Shown: positions 37,561 to 49,428 of the stretch, piece by piece
Layout: each line of letters opens with the position of its first letter
Position numbering within the stretch: the first letter of the stretch is position 1
NCBI GenBank assembly: GCA_964035795.1
Contig: OZ038320.1
Coordinates: 28,987,855-29,051,854, forward strand
DNA length: 64,000 bases
Source: Pterobdella sp. o SKG-2022
Lineage: Eukaryota > Annelida > Clitellata > Hirudinida > Piscicolidae
Direction of reading: 5' to 3'
Translations under genes and position numbers: made by a program
Notes under the pieces: generated by a model
The model's input: the letters and a program-made list of their open reading frames with translations, nothing else
What the model was told of the DNA's origin: nothing
Databases searched by the model: none

Positions 37561-38819
37561 TGAAAAATCCTACTTTGTTCATTTCTTATATAATAATATT
37601 TAAAATAAAGTATTTTTATTAAAGACTTAAAATTTTTATTAGTAGTAGCTGTTTTCATCTTGGTTTTAATAGTTTTTTTTATTACTTTGTTTTTTTTGTC
37701 ATTGATTTAATTTGATAAAATTTTATTAAAAAACGTTGAATTTTTAAACTCAATTTGTTTCTTTGCTCTATAAAAAGGGATAAATTAATAATATCCTAAA
37801 CCGATAATTTTGAAACTCGATTAAGTTTATACAAAAACTATTCAAGAAATCTTTGATTTCATTTTTAGTTTTATGACAAAATTTATTATTTAATTTTTTA
37901 AATCACCGTGTATTTCCCTTTTTTTATTGGATTTTTTTGCTTCCTTAAGGTTCGTTTAAAACATATATTCTTTTTGAAATTTCTTTTTCAAAACATAATT
38001 TAAAAATTAAAAGTGAAATATTTTTGATGAAAATCTGTAGAATGGTTCTTTACAACCCCTTTTTCGAATAAATCTTTCATATAAAAACAAAAAAAATTTT
38101 TTTGCAGGTTTTTCAAATCATTTTGGCATTAATTAAATAAGAAAATTTTCATCTAAAAATTCCCAAAATAATCACCGCTTTTCAGTGTAGATAATGTAAT
38201 AACAGCTTCATTATTTGTTCATAAACTCCGAACATCGGAATTAAAGTGTTCTATATGGTATATAATAATGAGAACATTGCGTTACACAACCAAGACACAC
38301 GAAATACTTAAAATACCTTCGACACAAAAAACCCTCTGGTTTTTTACGTTAACATTATTTTTTCATGAGTTTTTTGAGATGGGTCTTACGACATGGAGAA
38401 TATTTTATCACAATTCTTGATCATGTAGATTTGTATGTAACCGCTTAGAAACATTTGAAAATAATTAAATAGTTAAAAGCTTAGCGTGAATTTTTAAATA
38501 ATAAAATAATAAACAACAGAATAAAAAAATCAAAAATTAGGATATAAAATACTAAAAGTAATGAAAAATAAGCATATTATATCAAGATGAATATTAACCG
38601 AAAAGAAATGTGAAAAACTTGAAATTATAACCAATGGAAGAGTAAAACCTATAACTATAAAAATGTTGGAAATAATATTCTAATACGTATTTCAATAAAA
38701 CATTACAAACCGTATATTATTATAAAGAACAACTCAACAAAACGATAACAACTTGTTATCAATACAAATAGTGGAAAAATTCAAAAAATATTACGATGAT
38801 AGGATGAGTAATACATGAT

Positions 38820-39030
38820 ATATAATTATACAATAATAAAATAATAATGTAAAAATATAATAAATATTAAATAATTAGAACTAAAAATAGTATCATTTAT
38901 AACATAAAAATAAATATAGTTATGTATATTTATAATATTATAATGTATATTATTTATATATTTATGGTTATAATATATTTATACATTCATATTTATAATA
39001 TACTTTTATATATAACATAATTATATATAT
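38820..39030. repeat. AT simple-sequence region
   Basis: Long runs of TATAAT/ATAATA/TATATT type sequence with almost no G or C. No coding or structural function inferred. Confidence 0.7.
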
Positions 39031-41445
39031 TATTGATAATACTGATAAAAACAGGCTGGAAAAAAGCGAGTGAAAGTGAAGAAGGAGCGAGGCCCACAGA
39101 TAAGCAGTATTGATCATGACCGAGTGTTGACCAGCTAACCGTGTACACACGCGTAACATAACGTCTTGTGATACTGTACGTTTCTTCGTGTGATACTTAC
39201 AGGATTTTCTGTCTTCTTTTAGCTCTTATTTTTGTTTTATTTTATTTGCTTTTCATTTTGGGTTTATTTTTTTTGATTTTGATGGACTCATTAAAGAGTA
39301 AGTAGGTTTAAGATATTGTTAGGTATGTAGGACTGTTTATAGTTTTTTTCATGAAATCTGAACTTCACAGTTTCTTTGGAAAGCTTGAAAAAATGTTTAT
39401 GGAAGAATATATAATGCTATTATTTAAGTTTTGTAAGTTTCTACTGTTTGCCACAAAAGCGGTAAGATATAAGCAAAATGCTTTATAAAAGATAAAGTTT
39501 TTCTTGATTTATGGCTTTATTTCACTGATTTATTGAAATAATTTCACAATTTATTCAGCCCAAAAATATGTTCATAAAAGTTTTGACCTTTTATCGACAA
39601 TATTCATAAAAAATAATACATATTTTCTGGAAATTTTGTTGTTTTTTGGAATATTTCAGTTGTTATTATGTTATTGGATAAATAATGAAGATATTTTGGT
39701 TGCCATGCAGAATGTTTCAGGTTTTTTTGACTATGTTTAGAAAAAAATTTGATTTTTAAAAGGTTAATATGACGTTTTGAGTTGTATGAAATTTAATTAA
39801 GTTTATCGTGTTTCTAACAAATAAAACAAAGTCGAAGTTTTACAAAATATAATTTGACAATTGACTTTTTTTTGATTATAATCTAGTGCATGGGTAGAAG
39901 AACTTTAAAATGAGCAGTTTATTGGAACATTTTGTCTAGGAAGTTTTTATATAGCTTTCTTTAATTACAAGATTAAATTTTTAATCTGTCGATTAATTGG
40001 TTTAGTGAAATTTCTTTATTTCTTAATCTATCTCTTTCGTTTTATGTTCCTATTATGCACCTTTTAAAACACTCCGGATTAAAATTATTTAAAAAATATC
40101 AAAAATAATAATAATATCAATAATAATATAAAAAAAGATTTATAAAAAGGCATTTATAAAACGTTCAACTGGCTCGGAACTTTCGAGATACTTCTCGGTT
40201 GCACTCCTTGCAGTATTTATGATATTAAAATGTAATGAGTCGCTTGTGTTCTTCATAAAATATACATAATTAGAGACACCTTAGTGGCTAGCACGGCGTT
40301 TCATCCCTTTATTGATTATTATTCTTATACTTGTGAATTATTATAAATAAAATATTCCTTTTAAATTATATTATATATCGATAGTAAATAAAACACTGTG
40401 TGAGATTAGCATTTCGAACTTAAGACTAGTGGTAAAAACGGAATCTTTCTTAACAGTAGATACGTCTAAAAGAAAAAAATATTAACACCGAAAATGATAA
40501 AATTTTCCAGAAACATTTTTTTGTAAAATTTAAAAACTATTTTTATTTAACGCTAAAACTTCAAATTTAATTGAAATTTTTTGTCCAGATGCATTCCGAG
40601 TATTGAAAAAGATTGAATTCATAAATTATTTTTAATTCGCTAGATGTCTGCTGGGTAGTTTGTACTGTTATTATTTGTTATCCCAAAGAAAGCTCTCAAC
40701 TAAATGAGTTATTGATGAAACTTTAATTAAGCTGATAAATTTCAATTTTTGACGAAAAAATGTTTTTATCAAGTAATGCATTCTAATAATAAATAATCGA
40801 ATGAAAACACTTTTAAGAGTCTATTTTATACCATCCTAACTGAGAATGAAATTTGATGTTACTAAACCTGATCACAACTATACTTTCAGTATGCTCGTAA
40901 AGAAATAAAATTGAAGTTTTACTGTCTTTCAACTGCGAATCAGTACGGAGAGAGTAAGTTTCAAGGATAAGATTGGTTAGTTCTAAAAATTATTTCTAAA
41001 AAATGAACTTCTATGAATCAAAACTATGTAGACACTTTGAATTTCAACTAGAAGGTTTAGAGTAGTTTTTCTTGGTTTTTCAGCCAATCATAACTCTGTG
41101 ATAAAAACTTATTGGAATTTTGCCTAATTTTCCACTATTTTTTATTTTTCCAATTTATTTGACAAGAAGTTTTTTTAAAATTATAAATTTTCACGAAATT
41201 TTTAGAAACGATTTTTTGTGAAAACTGGATCGAATATTATTTATTAACTTCGTTCATTTCCTCTTCATTTTTTTTTGTAACTGATTTGATTTTAATCATG
41301 CCCAAAATTTTGAACCTAATATTAAAGAGATAATATTCGAAACTGACTAACGTTTGAGCATTTTTGAAAGGCTTGTCAATTGCATTCTTGGCCAAAAATC
41401 CTTCACCTCTACATAAAAAACTTTTCAAAAGAGCACTCTTATGTT

Positions 41446-42510
41446 GTTGTTGTTTTTAACCCTGGTGCTCCTATTGACAATAAGAAATACCCTCTGGTCG
41501 ATTCGAACCACTTCTTCACAAAGACACTTGCTTCCACTGGGCCCGTCTACAGGCTTTCGGGTTAAAGCTGTTTAGAGTTGTTTTTTCAGTTAAAAAGATG
41601 AAACGTATCGTAAATGTGACAGAGGGCACAATGGTGAAGGATGAGATGAAAGTGAAATTATCGGAGTAAAGATGATTTGTTGACTCTTACAGAAGAAGAA
41701 GATCACTATGATTTAGGTAGCTTCTGATGGGTTGATGAGAGGAGATAGTTTAATATTTTATTGTGCGTTGTTTGAATGCAGCTGAGTACAAAAATCAAGT
41801 TTATTTTTTTTAGGTTAGATCATATTACACTAGGACTAATATTTGTTGGTTCAGTTTTTACAATTGAAATGATTTTTGCCTTTTTTCAAGATTGTGGAAT
41901 AATGTTGTTATTTATTACCATATTATACATTGAGGCGAGGTATTTTATTGCTATCGGTCCGAGGTGTTTGAGATGTCTTATGTTGATATTATCCGGGCCT
42001 GTTGAGTTGCTATTCTTTGTTCGTTTTATGAATTCTATTACTCGTGCTTTAAAGATGTTGACTTCTGTTGTCACGATTGATTTTATATCTTTATTTTTTT
42101 ATTGGTTTTTTGGTATGTATAGTGGAGTCTTTGGAAATTGTATTAAGATTCTTGGTTTTATTCATGTTAGAATAATTTTATTTTCATATTTGATGGATAT
42201 GTTAAATTGAGCTTGGGCAGAAAATGGGTGGTAAGACAACATTTTCTGAAAAATATGATTTTTTCTTGTGCTCCCAATCTGATTATATAATTTTTTTTAA
42301 TTTTTCTGTTGCTGCTTGATGATTCCTTTGTCTATTTAAGGTATGAAGGATTAGGTCAGTGAGGTTCTGTTTTCTTAATTTATTTGATTCAGAAATTAGA
42401 CTGAAAATGTTGTGAGGTAATGAAGGGTGTTTGAGTTGAAGTTTTCGCTTCAGAAAGTGTTTACATTCAATGCGAAAGTGCAAGTTGACAACCTGCCTGA
42501 ACAAACTCTG
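41446..42510 (-). mobile_element. Internally deleted LINE derivative, longer copy
   Basis: On the minus strand the element starts with a degenerate frame (HPSLPHNIFSLISESNKLRK). It then shows a reverse-transcriptase N-terminal block, NSNSTGPDNINIRHLKHLG then AIKYLASMYNMVI and IIPQSWKKAKII, the conserved start of LINE RT domains. Soon after that the frame is lost, and about 330 bases of 3'-UTR-like sequence follow, ending in (AAC)n at 41443-41455. The RT catalytic core is missing. The 3' part (41446-41860) is repeated at 43977-44418. Confidence 0.7.
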
Positions 42511-42723
42511 AAAACTAAATGATTAAAAGAGCAATCAAAATTGCTTGTGAAAGAAAATTTTTATAATTAACCAAACATCTCGACAAGTCTGCAAATTGAA
42601 TGCCTTCCATATTCACAAGTCTGCCAAAGTTCCAAAACGAGTTCTCAATGCACCAATGACCAACAAACAGCCAGACCCGTCTTCCTTTTGAAGGCAAACG
42701 CCTCTTCACCACTGCACCTTTCA

Positions 42724-42857
42724 CTTCCTTCCTTCCTTCCTTCCTTCCTTCCTTCCTTCCTTCCTTCCTTCCTTCCTTCCTTCCTTCCTTCCTTCCTTCC
42801 TTCCTTCCTTCCTTCCTTCCTTCCTTCCTTCCTTCCTTCCTTCCTTCCTTCCTTCCA
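42724..42857. repeat. (CTTC)n microsatellite
   Basis: About 33 units of CTTC. The Lys-Glu-Gly-Arg repeat frame on the minus strand is an artefact. Confidence 0.98.
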
Positions 42858-43976
42858 CCTCATTTAGTTGACTTCACTGCCTTCCATATTCGCCAACTTG
42901 CCAGAACGAGCCATTCTTCAGCCGCTCACCACTGGATCATTGTTAACTTACGTATTTTATCTGAATACATAGATTTTTTTGTGCGTTATCAAAATTATCA
43001 TCGTTATTATGAACTATCACTTTTTTTGATACCAACACCTCAATTCTTAACTATATAAGCATCATTATCACCACCAAAATATTTATTATAACCATTATCG
43101 TAATCTTTATCACCACTGGAATACTTATTTTATATTTTTTTTGATTGAAGGATAATTGTTAATATTTGAATCGAACAAAACTGTTTTTTTTTAAATCAAA
43201 AAATTCGATATATTTCGATGACCAATATTTAAATTGATTTTTCATTAAAATATTCAATTTTAAAAAAGCTAACAGCAACTCACAATAGATGGCGATGAGC
43301 ATCATCAGGCTTTAAATGTAATTTGACCATTGAAGAAGGGATCCAAGTGTCGAATGAATAAAATAAGCCAAGTTTTTTTCTATCAATTTATCATTTTTCA
43401 AGCGTTGAAAACCCAAGGGGTTTGTGTCAAAGCCCTTAAAATTGTTAAACTAAATACATCAAGTTATAGATTAAATTTCAACTTAGAAAAAATTATGAAT
43501 GGTAACTCACTCTTAGAAAAAACTACTCTTGCTTTTTTGTAGTGTATATCAACATAATACTTTTTGAATCAGAAATTATTTGCGTTCATCATATAGAAAA
43601 TTGTCTTGAGAAAGAGAAAACAGCTTATAACGGCTATATTCTTACGTCGAAGTTAAACCGCTTAACATAGAAATGAAATTGAATAATATTTATTTGAAAA
43701 AAATTTTCAATAAAAAGCAATACTAGTGTGCAAGAAATTAATTATAAAAAAAAGATCCAAAAATTATATTTTATTAATATAGCTTCTATTTCTTACATAA
43801 AATCTCTTTACAGCAGAAAAGGCTTAATAACCTCCCAAAAAACGGTTTTCTCAATTTTCTTGTATTTATATAAGCTTTTAGTTTATATATTTGAACGAAA
43901 TCTTGTGTTCGCAGTTTTCTTTGTTTTGTGTCAGATTTGTTGCTTCTTTCGACTTGGAAAGTTTTCTTTTCAAGTT

Positions 43977-44418
43977 ATTGTTGTTGTTAACCTTAGTGCT
44001 CCTATAGACAATAAAAAGTAATCCTCTCTTGCTCTATCAATTTGGACCACTTGATCATAAGCACACTTGCTTCCCCTGAGTCCGTCCTCAGACTCTCGGG
44101 CTAAAGCTGTGTAAGATTGTGAGAAGATGAAATTTATCGTGGATATGAATGTGACAGAGAAGGCAAAAGGATGAAGGATGAGATGAAAGTGAAATTATAT
44201 TAAGATTTGATTGGAAGAAAGATGATTTGTTGGCTCTTATTTGGGATAGAAGAAAACGATCACTATGTTTTAAGATAGCTTCTGAGTGGTTGATGAGAGG
44301 AGGTTGTTTAATTAATATTTTGTTGTTTGAATGTAGCTGAGTACAAAAATCAAGTTTACTTTTTTAGGTTAGATCATATTACTCTAGGATTAATATTTGT
44401 TGGTTCAGTTTTTATGTT
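43977..44418 (-). mobile_element. Second, 5'-truncated copy of the deleted LINE derivative
   Basis: It is collinear with 41446-41860, including TTGACAATAAxAAxTA near the (AAC)n end, the AAAGCTGT block, the GAGATGAAAGTGAAATTAT block, and the RT scrap ATATTTGTTGGTTCAGTTTT where homology stops. Loss of the 5' part is typical of target-primed reverse transcription. Because the copy contains the same deletion junction, the deleted form itself must have moved or been duplicated. Confidence 0.7.
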
Positions 44419-44760
44419 TATTGTATAACTTTAACTTTTTAAGTCGTCTTTTCGTTGGTCGCCATATTTTCTCTGTAGACATCTTTTTGGATCTTTATCG
44501 GCAATTTTATCAACATAATTCAACATGAAGAAACCGAATTTTAAATCATTTACGCTTTTACGAACATTTTATGAAACATCATAAAATCTAGCATCTTCTG
44601 ATTCATTTATTTTTTTATTTTAAAGTTTGAGTTTTTTAAAATAACTTAAATAGAATTATTTAAAACAAATTTTATTTTTAAAAAATTATATATTTCTAAC
44701 TTATTTATCTGCGTTAATGATTTTTAAAATTTGAAGTTTATTTAGTGTTCATTATCCTGT

Positions 44761-44992
44761 GATTCGTGATGCGCTGTAGAATCAAAACACACAAGCCACA
44801 ACCTCACAAAAATATATTTGATTGATTGACAAAAATTCACAAAATAAGACGAAAAATTCATTTATTCAAATAATATTAATTTTCAAATAATTAAATAAAT
44901 TTTTCTATATATTTTGTGAATTTTTGTCAACCAATCAAATATATTTTTGTGAGGTTGTGGCTTGTGTGTTTGATTCGACTGCGATTCACCAA
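44761..44992. mobile_element. MITE-like element with 67-bp inverted repeats
   Basis: The arms 44779-44846 and 44910-44976 are reverse complements with one mismatch and one extra base. Pairing continues loosely outward. The 63-base centre is AT-rich. No coding capacity. Typical of a non-autonomous DNA transposon; I cannot assign a superfamily because target duplications are not clear. Confidence 0.8.
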
Positions 44993-45648
44993 CCATTCAT
45001 CAACACAAAACTATGTTTAAAAATTGTGTAGCATTATTTATATTTAACTTTAAGAATAATTTAGTTGGTAATTTTTTAGTTTTTCATTAACTTGAAATAA
45101 AAGAAAGTTTTAAAACACATTAAATGATTTGCAAAAACAATTAAACTAAAATTGTCGACTGATAATTTATATGATCAATCTTATATAAAAGCAATAAAAG
45201 TCTGAGATAAATTATCATCATCATGATCATCATTTTATTATAAGTCTGAGAGAAATTACATGAATACTAATGCCAGACAACGAAGTCTAAGGTTTTCATC
45301 ACTTTATTATTTTTTCGTTATAATAAACATCGCTTGCACATATAAATTGTTCATATATTAAAAATTTCCTTTAGCTGCATGTTTTTACTAAGTTAGTCAT
45401 GAAACAGTGTTATGCGAGAAGCTAGGGCATAATACTCAGGTAAATTTTTCTCGTTCTAACAAAATTGAAACACATAAAAATTAAAAATTTATTGAAAAAA
45501 CAAGTCCTATGTCAATATCAAAGAAATTTTTATAATTGAGTACTGAAAGATTCTAGAATTGTTTTTTGAAGTGAGGTTGGTAGAGGCATTTACTCCACGA
45601 GTTTCTAGGCCACTAAATTATTATACGAAAGGTAAAAAAAAAAAAAAC

Positions 45649-45832
45649 TGTTGGCCTGCATAGCTCAGCTGGTAGAGCGTTAGACTAGTTATCTAAAGTA
45701 ACCGGGTTCAATCCCGCGTGGGCCGACAATTATATACACAAGGAGTAGCGCCCTGTGAATCATCTGTTGAGCTAACGAAACCCCAATATGGGGCGACTAA
45801 AAGTCGATCTAAAAAAAAAATAAAAAAAAAAC
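45649..45832 (+). mobile_element. tRNA-derived SINE with A-rich tail
   Basis: The head reads CATAGCTCAGCTGGTAGAGC (A box) and CCGGGTTCAATCCCGCGT (B box), foldable with a GGCCTGC/GTGGGCC acceptor stem that uses two wobbles. The anticodon arm TTAGA/TCTAA with loop CTAGTTA would carry AGT. The T loop is one base short, which argues against a functional tRNA. A body follows with two hairpins (CCCCAATATGGGG and CGACTAAAAGTCG) and then an A-rich tail (45811-45832). Confidence 0.7.
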
Positions 45833-45856
45833 AAAGAACTAAATAATACATATATA

Positions 45857-46560
45857 TTTATACGCCATAAGATATCGATAAAAGATAAGCTTTGAGGTTC
45901 CTTCCAAGAGTGTTTTGAAACAGAAAATCTGAGTTTTTCGGGGAGGTTGTTCCACAGGGTAGGGCCGGTTGCATAAAACAGTTTTTTCCCTGTGGTTTTG
46001 AGCTTAGATTCACCTGGAATAACCTTCAGAGAATTAGCCAATCTCAGTTTCTGCTTACCCGGAATGCTTGATAGCATCTTAAAATCTTTTGACAAGTAGG
46101 CTGGACCTGCATTGCGCAGACATTTGAACATCAGCAACAGAACCTTATAATCAATCCTCTCATCAATTTTAAGCCAGTGCAGATCTCTCAAAACAGAACT
46201 TATGTGATCATATTTTCTGGTGCCTGTAATGAGCCTGGCTGCTTTGTTGATCAGGGATTAGAGTCTGTTTTTTTTGTATTTAGGGAACCCTGCAAGGGTA
46301 ATATTCCCATAGTCAATACGGCTCAATTCCAGAGCTGATGTTAATGTCTTTGCCTCAACGAGATAAAACCACCCTTAAATATCATGTTGATATGAGTTTT
46401 CATAGAAAGGTCCCTGTCCAACCAACCACCAAAAGTCAACATTTTTGGAAGGAATAATGCCATCTGCCACTATTCTCACTGGACGATTTGGAATTTTATG
46501 AATGTTTCTGCCATTGGAAAACCAAATAGCTTCAGTAAACTTCAAATTATGAGGGTTATA
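45857..46560 (-). mobile_element. 5'-truncated L2/CR1-like LINE, RT C-terminus
   Basis: The minus strand encodes, with a few stops and shifts, IWFSNGRNIHKIP, WLDRDLSMKTHINMI, then DYGNITLAGFPKYKK, DLHWLKIDERIDYKVLLLM and GPTLWNNLPEKLRFS. LHWL-x6-RI-x-YK and GP-x-LWN-x-LP are hallmarks of the RT C-terminal region of L2/CR1-type non-LTR elements. The 3' end abuts the A-rich tail of the SINE, in opposite orientation. Confidence 0.85.
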
Positions 46561-46904
46561 AAAACACGTAGAAAAAATTTTTATTTGGCTAATAAATTAT
46601 GACAAGGTTTTACTTTATTATCATTATGCTGAAAATATTAGCTAAATAAAAAATTTTTTACGTGTTCTTATAAATCCTCACAACTTGAAGTTTACTGGTA
46701 AAATTCAGGTTTACAAAAAAAACACACGATGTTTTCAAAAAACTATATATGTAATTTAAAATACTTATAACAGGTAATATTATTAGACATACGACTAATC
46801 TATCAAAGATATCATCTTCTATCACAGTAAAATTAAAATAAGAATAATAAAAATGAATATATTGTTGGGCAACAGTCAGAACGAGAAAATAAAATGAAAT
46901 GGGA

Positions 46905-47420
46905 TTATTGTTGGAAGGAATAGTTGAGGTTATTTGTTTCAACGAGAAGTTTCCATTGTTTTCTGTTTTCTGCTATCTTGCGAAGTTCAGTTAAATCGTC
47001 TATAGTAGATATCTTCAGTGGTATTTTGAGGTTTTCATGTGAAGCCATTGTTTCAGTTCTTTCCGGGTCTTCTGATAAGAAAGGTAGTGTTATACGAGGT
47101 CTTCCTCTAAAGCCAGGGTATTTTGTTTCAATATTTTTGAAGTATATCTCCATTGCTTTCCTGATGGCAAGTTTTCATCCGATCTTAGAATGTGACTTAA
47201 CAGACTCCACTGTAGTTTAGCGGCATGTTGGCTTATAGGAGTAATTTTGGCTATTTCATAGTCTTGTTACTAATAACTCTAGGGTAAGTAATGCCCATTA
47301 GTTTTCTTAGTTGTTTCCTGTGGTGGGCATCAATGAGTTGCCAAGATTTTGTTTTGAGATCCCATATACCACAATTATATGTGAGTATAGAAAATAACTG
47401 ATATAAGGTAATAACTGATC
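46905..47420 (-). mobile_element. LINE C-terminal fragment, GRP-type
   Basis: The minus strand encodes YNCGIWDLKTKSWQLIDAHH then RKQLRKLMGITYP and, downstream, KYPGFRGRPRITLPFLSED and DDLTELRKIAENRKQW. This order (LLYxxxxW-like, HRxQLRxxxGIxYP, GRPxxTLP, DLxxLRxxAxxRxxW) is characteristic of the region after the RT domain in some non-LTR retrotransposons. It is broken by stops and differs from the L2/CR1-like LINE beside it. Confidence 0.7.
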
Positions 47421-47569
47421 TTAATTGAACAATGACACATGAGAAAGGAATCTAAAAGCATCAGCGCATGACCTCTGTTTGAAATTGAAATAAATATTAG
47501 TACTTTTTAAACTAGGTGATGTAACATACTTTTAGGAGAACATTTCACAAGTTTTTTGCAATAAAGATG

Positions 47570-48871
47570 ATCCTTATGGTAGTTTTCAGACTCATGTTCT
47601 TCTTTATCCTTTTAACATCTGCTTTTGAAGGCTTTGCTATTAGACTTGATCTTTTCCTGCTCTTTTTCTCAACCTTCATGAAAATGAATCAAAAAAGTAT
47701 ATTCATCTAGAAGCCTGTAATCTTTTTTAAAATGGAACTAAATTAATCAAAAATTGTTGTACAAACCTGTTTGAATCTTTTTTGCTGTGTAATATTTGTG
47801 TTCATCAGCTGTGAACAGGATGCCATAGGTTGATGAAAGTTCTTTGATCCCTGGCTGCTTCCACCCTCTGCCCGTGATTTCATTTGTTTAGCTATACGAT
47901 ATAGTTTCTCAAAGTTTTTCTTGGAAAGGCTTTTAACAAGTTTAACAAAATCATCAAATTCATTTGAAAACTTAGTGGAATCTTTTTTTTTTTCTTTTTG
48001 ATTGACTTTTGTGCTATTCCAACCAACTCTTCTGCCCTTTCAATGGTCTCTTCTTCTGCCCTTTCAACAAACTCTTCTTGGACGACCCTCATTTCCTTCT
48101 CAATATGTATTCTGCAAAGAAATAGATATGCTTACATATGGTGAGATGTAAGTTTTAGTTTCTGCAGGTGCATGTATAATCCTGCATACGGATGCCACAT
48201 TTAGTGCACTGTATCCTGCAAACAACTTTTTGACAAAACCCTCCGCCCATGCGGTATTCTTGTCCTTTAAAAGAGTTCCTTGATAGCCCACTAAACCAAA
48301 CTAATACTTTGAAACAATATAATTGATAATTAGCAGTTATTAATTTCCAAACCTTTATCGGCATTGATATTTACTTTCTTCACTTTTCGTGTCCCAACCT
48401 TGAATCCATGCTTGTTCTTTTGTGCCTTGCTAAGGTGTTACTGTAAAAAAAAGTTTTATTACAATAATTGCATTGATACTGGCTACCTGTATGCTGTGCA
48501 TTGTAATGGCGCACCAAAGCACTCTTTCGAGTGTAGGCTCAACCACACAGCTCACATTCAAAAATACTTTTGTGATTTTGAGTATGAACATGAGGCTCCA
48601 CAGAAGGGCGCACCTCTTCACGTATAAGTGCCTCTATCTCTACAACAGGTAGCTGCATCTCTTTACACACGCTAACTTGTGCCTGCATTTCTTCACCAAC
48701 ATATGGAGCAGAATGGCTGGTTTTCATGTTTCTTAAGAGGCTCGACTTATAAGAAAACTTCTTATTACATCAATCGCAACCAAACTTACTGCCAGTATGT
48801 TCCGCGTGAAAATGATAGCCTAAAACACTTTTTCTAGAAAAAGTGCATTTGCATAAATGACATTGAAACAT
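47570..48871 (-). pseudogene. Broken C2H2 plus SWIM-like zinc-finger gene
   Basis: Reading from an ATG at 48871, the minus strand encodes four C2H2 fingers in two pairs: FQCHLC with a His-x4-His end, FGCD-stop-CNKKF, FECELCG-stop-AYTRKSALVRH, and YQCNYCNKTF. In-frame TGA codons fall at 48772-48770 and 48541-48539. After a frameshift the sequence resumes with CTKCGIRMQDYTCTC and, after an in-frame TAA near 48157, LTICKHIY. That C-x-C then C-x-H spacing is SWIM-like and, from memory, found with C2H2 fingers in multi-copy invertebrate genes. A further open part (SKKNFEKLYRIAKQMKSRAE) leads to a possible intron (about 47766-47714) and a basic exon ending near 47580. At least three stops and several frame changes indicate a pseudogene. 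The intron-like gap suggests a DNA-level copy, not a processed one. Function before decay is unknown. Confidence 0.7.
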
Positions 48872-49139
48872 TTTTAATAATCAAGCTTCAGCATCTAAAT
48901 CGCAAAAAGATATGCTTGGAAGTGTGATAATTAAAGGTATGAAAATTCTTTTTAAATTTCGTTTTCAAAAATTTGAAATTTTATAATAAAGACCTTCATG
49001 TGCATTTGAAACTTATTATTACTATAGTCTTCTTCATAAATAAATTTTTTAGTTTCAATTAAATAACTTTAAAGAGTAGTTAAGTGAAAGTTCAAGCTTA
49101 TTATAGTTGATTTCAAAACAGATTTTTCAATTTGCTATA

Positions 49140-49260
49140 TCTCCCGCTATAAAAAGCATTGATTTGACTTGGTTTGGTTCAAATATCATTCAATCCTATT
49201 GGTCAGAGAAAAAAACGTCATGCTTTCTATAGTAAGCGTAGTGCTTTTTCTTCTATCGAG
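49140..49260 (-). promoter_or_regulatory. CCAAT and CRE-like sites upstream of the zinc-finger pseudogene
   Basis: Between foxG and the zinc-finger pseudogene the minus strand carries GACCAATAGG (about 49203-49194) and, near 49217, CATGACG, half of a CRE-like site. They lie about 320 bases upstream of the pseudogene ATG and could be a relic promoter, or sequence within the foxG 3' region. Weak support. Confidence 0.2.
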
Positions 49261-49428
49261 GTTTCCTGCCGCTTACCATTCTTACCAAACTTTATTTGCA
49301 AGGTTGCGGAACAAAACGGGGTAAAAAAAAAATTTAAAGTTTCTTTGCTTTAGCGTTTTATAAAATGAAATAAAAATATAGTTCCGTTCCTTCATTTTAA
49401 CAAAAACAAATTAAATCAAATATAAAGA

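Larger units (their letters stand above)
32260..41430. other. Long AT-rich intergenic region with a few weak signals
   Basis: About 9 kb with no gene I can support. Local exceptions are a G+C-rich patch at 34847-35015, a pyrimidine tract at 35651-35707, a LINE-like scrap at 37401-37560, and AT simple sequence at 38820-39025. Confidence 0.4.

Noticed and set aside
42645..42863. Lys-Glu-Gly-Arg repeat protein
   Set aside because: Translation of (CTTC)n.
45651..45726. Functional tRNA-Thr (AGT)
   Set aside because: The A and B boxes are good, but the T loop is one base short, the acceptor stem needs wobbles, and a SINE-like body and A-rich tail follow.
48539..48772. Selenocysteine or recoded TGA in the zinc-finger gene
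   Set aside because: The TGAs are not at catalytic cysteines, and a TAA and frameshifts are also present, so simple decay explains them.
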